Below, piece after piece: positions 63,862-64,000 of a stretch of 64,000 nucleotides of DNA. The stretch is from Prevotella koreensis. Lineage in GTDB: Bacteria > Bacteroidota > Bacteroidia > Bacteroidales > Bacteroidaceae. The stretch is taken from positions 2,170,590-2,234,589 of the forward strand of contig NZ_RYYU01000001.1 of assembly GCF_003977605.1 (NCBI RefSeq), given 5' to 3'. Both the position numbers and the translations under genes were made by a program. Below the pieces are notes generated by a model. That model was not told where the DNA came from. It searched no databases and saw only the letters and a list, made by a program, of their open reading frames with translations. How positions within the stretch are numbered: position 1 is the first letter of the stretch; every line of letters begins with the position of its first letter.

Positions 63862-64000
63862 TATAGGTTATGCCCTCCTTATGACCCACGAAATGCTTTA
63901 TTTGGGAACGCCGTGTCGGGGGCTTGGGCGTTTATGGTGTTTTGAATGTTAATCTATGTCTTTGTTCTTTCCATTTGCTTGGTATCATTCTGTTTTTTAT

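Larger units (their letters stand above)
62392..64000. repeat. Tandem duplication, about 903-bp period
   Basis: Start codons at 62958 and 63861 are 903 bp apart. The gene leader (gttatgccctcctgatgacc...) and the intergenic piece (gattattacttattttgttt..., aatccggcttcgc) recur in both units with few changes. The last 135 bases of the window repeat 62960-63095, so at least a partial third unit is likely outside. The mature lipoprotein parts have diverged more than the leaders. Confidence 0.85.

Noticed and set aside
1..64000. tRNA, rRNA or classical riboswitch genes
   Set aside because: I looked for T-arm (GGTTCGAATCC-like) sequences, rRNA stretches and common riboswitch cores by eye and found none; a covariance search would be needed to be sure.

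Overview
The window looks like a chromosome segment of a Bacteroidales bacterium, most like Prevotella and its relatives. The evidence is the Bacteroidetes-type promoter (TTG/TTTG, 19-21 nt, TAnnTTTG) seen many times, the near absence of Shine-Dalgarno sequences, zinc-free forms of several ribosomal proteins, lipoproteins and outer-membrane barrels of Bacteroidetes type, and remnants of IS982, IS30 and IS4 elements. Assignment to genus is inference.

1-9.9 kb is an accessory region. It holds at least four broken pieces of an Rhs (YD-repeat) protein core. Three of them end at the usual core boundary (NPxKLxDxxG) and continue into unrelated AT-rich C-terminal domains. Two of these domains carry an HExxH zinc-protease motif (HESTH, HELIH). 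The third carries a His...Cys pair like that of caspase-fold (clan CD) peptidases. Each is followed by a gene for an exported protein (lipoprotein or signal peptide) that is the natural immunity candidate. Several ORFs contain in-frame stops or frameshifts, and IS982-type transposase remnants and a GCAATTTCGCC repeat family flank the region. I read it as a store of displaced Rhs toxin tips with exported immunity genes; only the 2.8-5.2 kb pair looks intact.

9.9-28.4 kb is the joined str-S10-spc-alpha operon: rpsL, rpsG, fusA, rpsJ, rplC, rplD, rplW, rplB, rpsS, rplV, rpsC, rplP, rpmC, rpsQ, rplN, rplX, rplE, rpsN, rpsH, rplF, rplR, rpsE, rpmD, rplO, secY, map, infA, rpmJ, rpsM, rpsK, rpsD, rpoA, rplQ, closed by a rho-independent terminator. 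Hairpins lie in the rpsL-rpsG, rpsN-rpsH and rpsK-rpsD gaps. Perfect or near-perfect Shine-Dalgarno sequences precede rpmD and rplF, which is unusual for this phylum.

28.4-43 kb holds a glycine-zipper lipoprotein, a membrane patatin-like lipase, a 1,576-residue exonuclease-RecQ-UvrD fusion, a Nudix hydrolase, gdhA, an RlpA-like protein and a complete hipBA module with promoter and operator palindromes, then an IS30 element. 43-46 kb is insertion-sequence debris around an ankyrin lipoprotein gene, including a decayed IS4 element. 46-51.7 kb has two outer-membrane barrel genes, a membrane-bound MutS-like ATPase and a stand-alone AICAR transformylase. The last two sit behind two copies of the same short promoter-leader-terminator unit, probably a small RNA or attenuator.

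51.8-62.2 kb is mostly housekeeping: methionine gamma-lyase, class II aldolase, two paralogous secreted DUF4831-type proteins, bifunctional NAD(P)H-hydrate repair enzyme, hpt, adk, obg and pgeF. From 62.2 kb to the edge lies a tandem duplication with a period of about 903 bp, carrying two paralogous lipoprotein genes with a hairpin supported by a compensatory change; it runs off the window.
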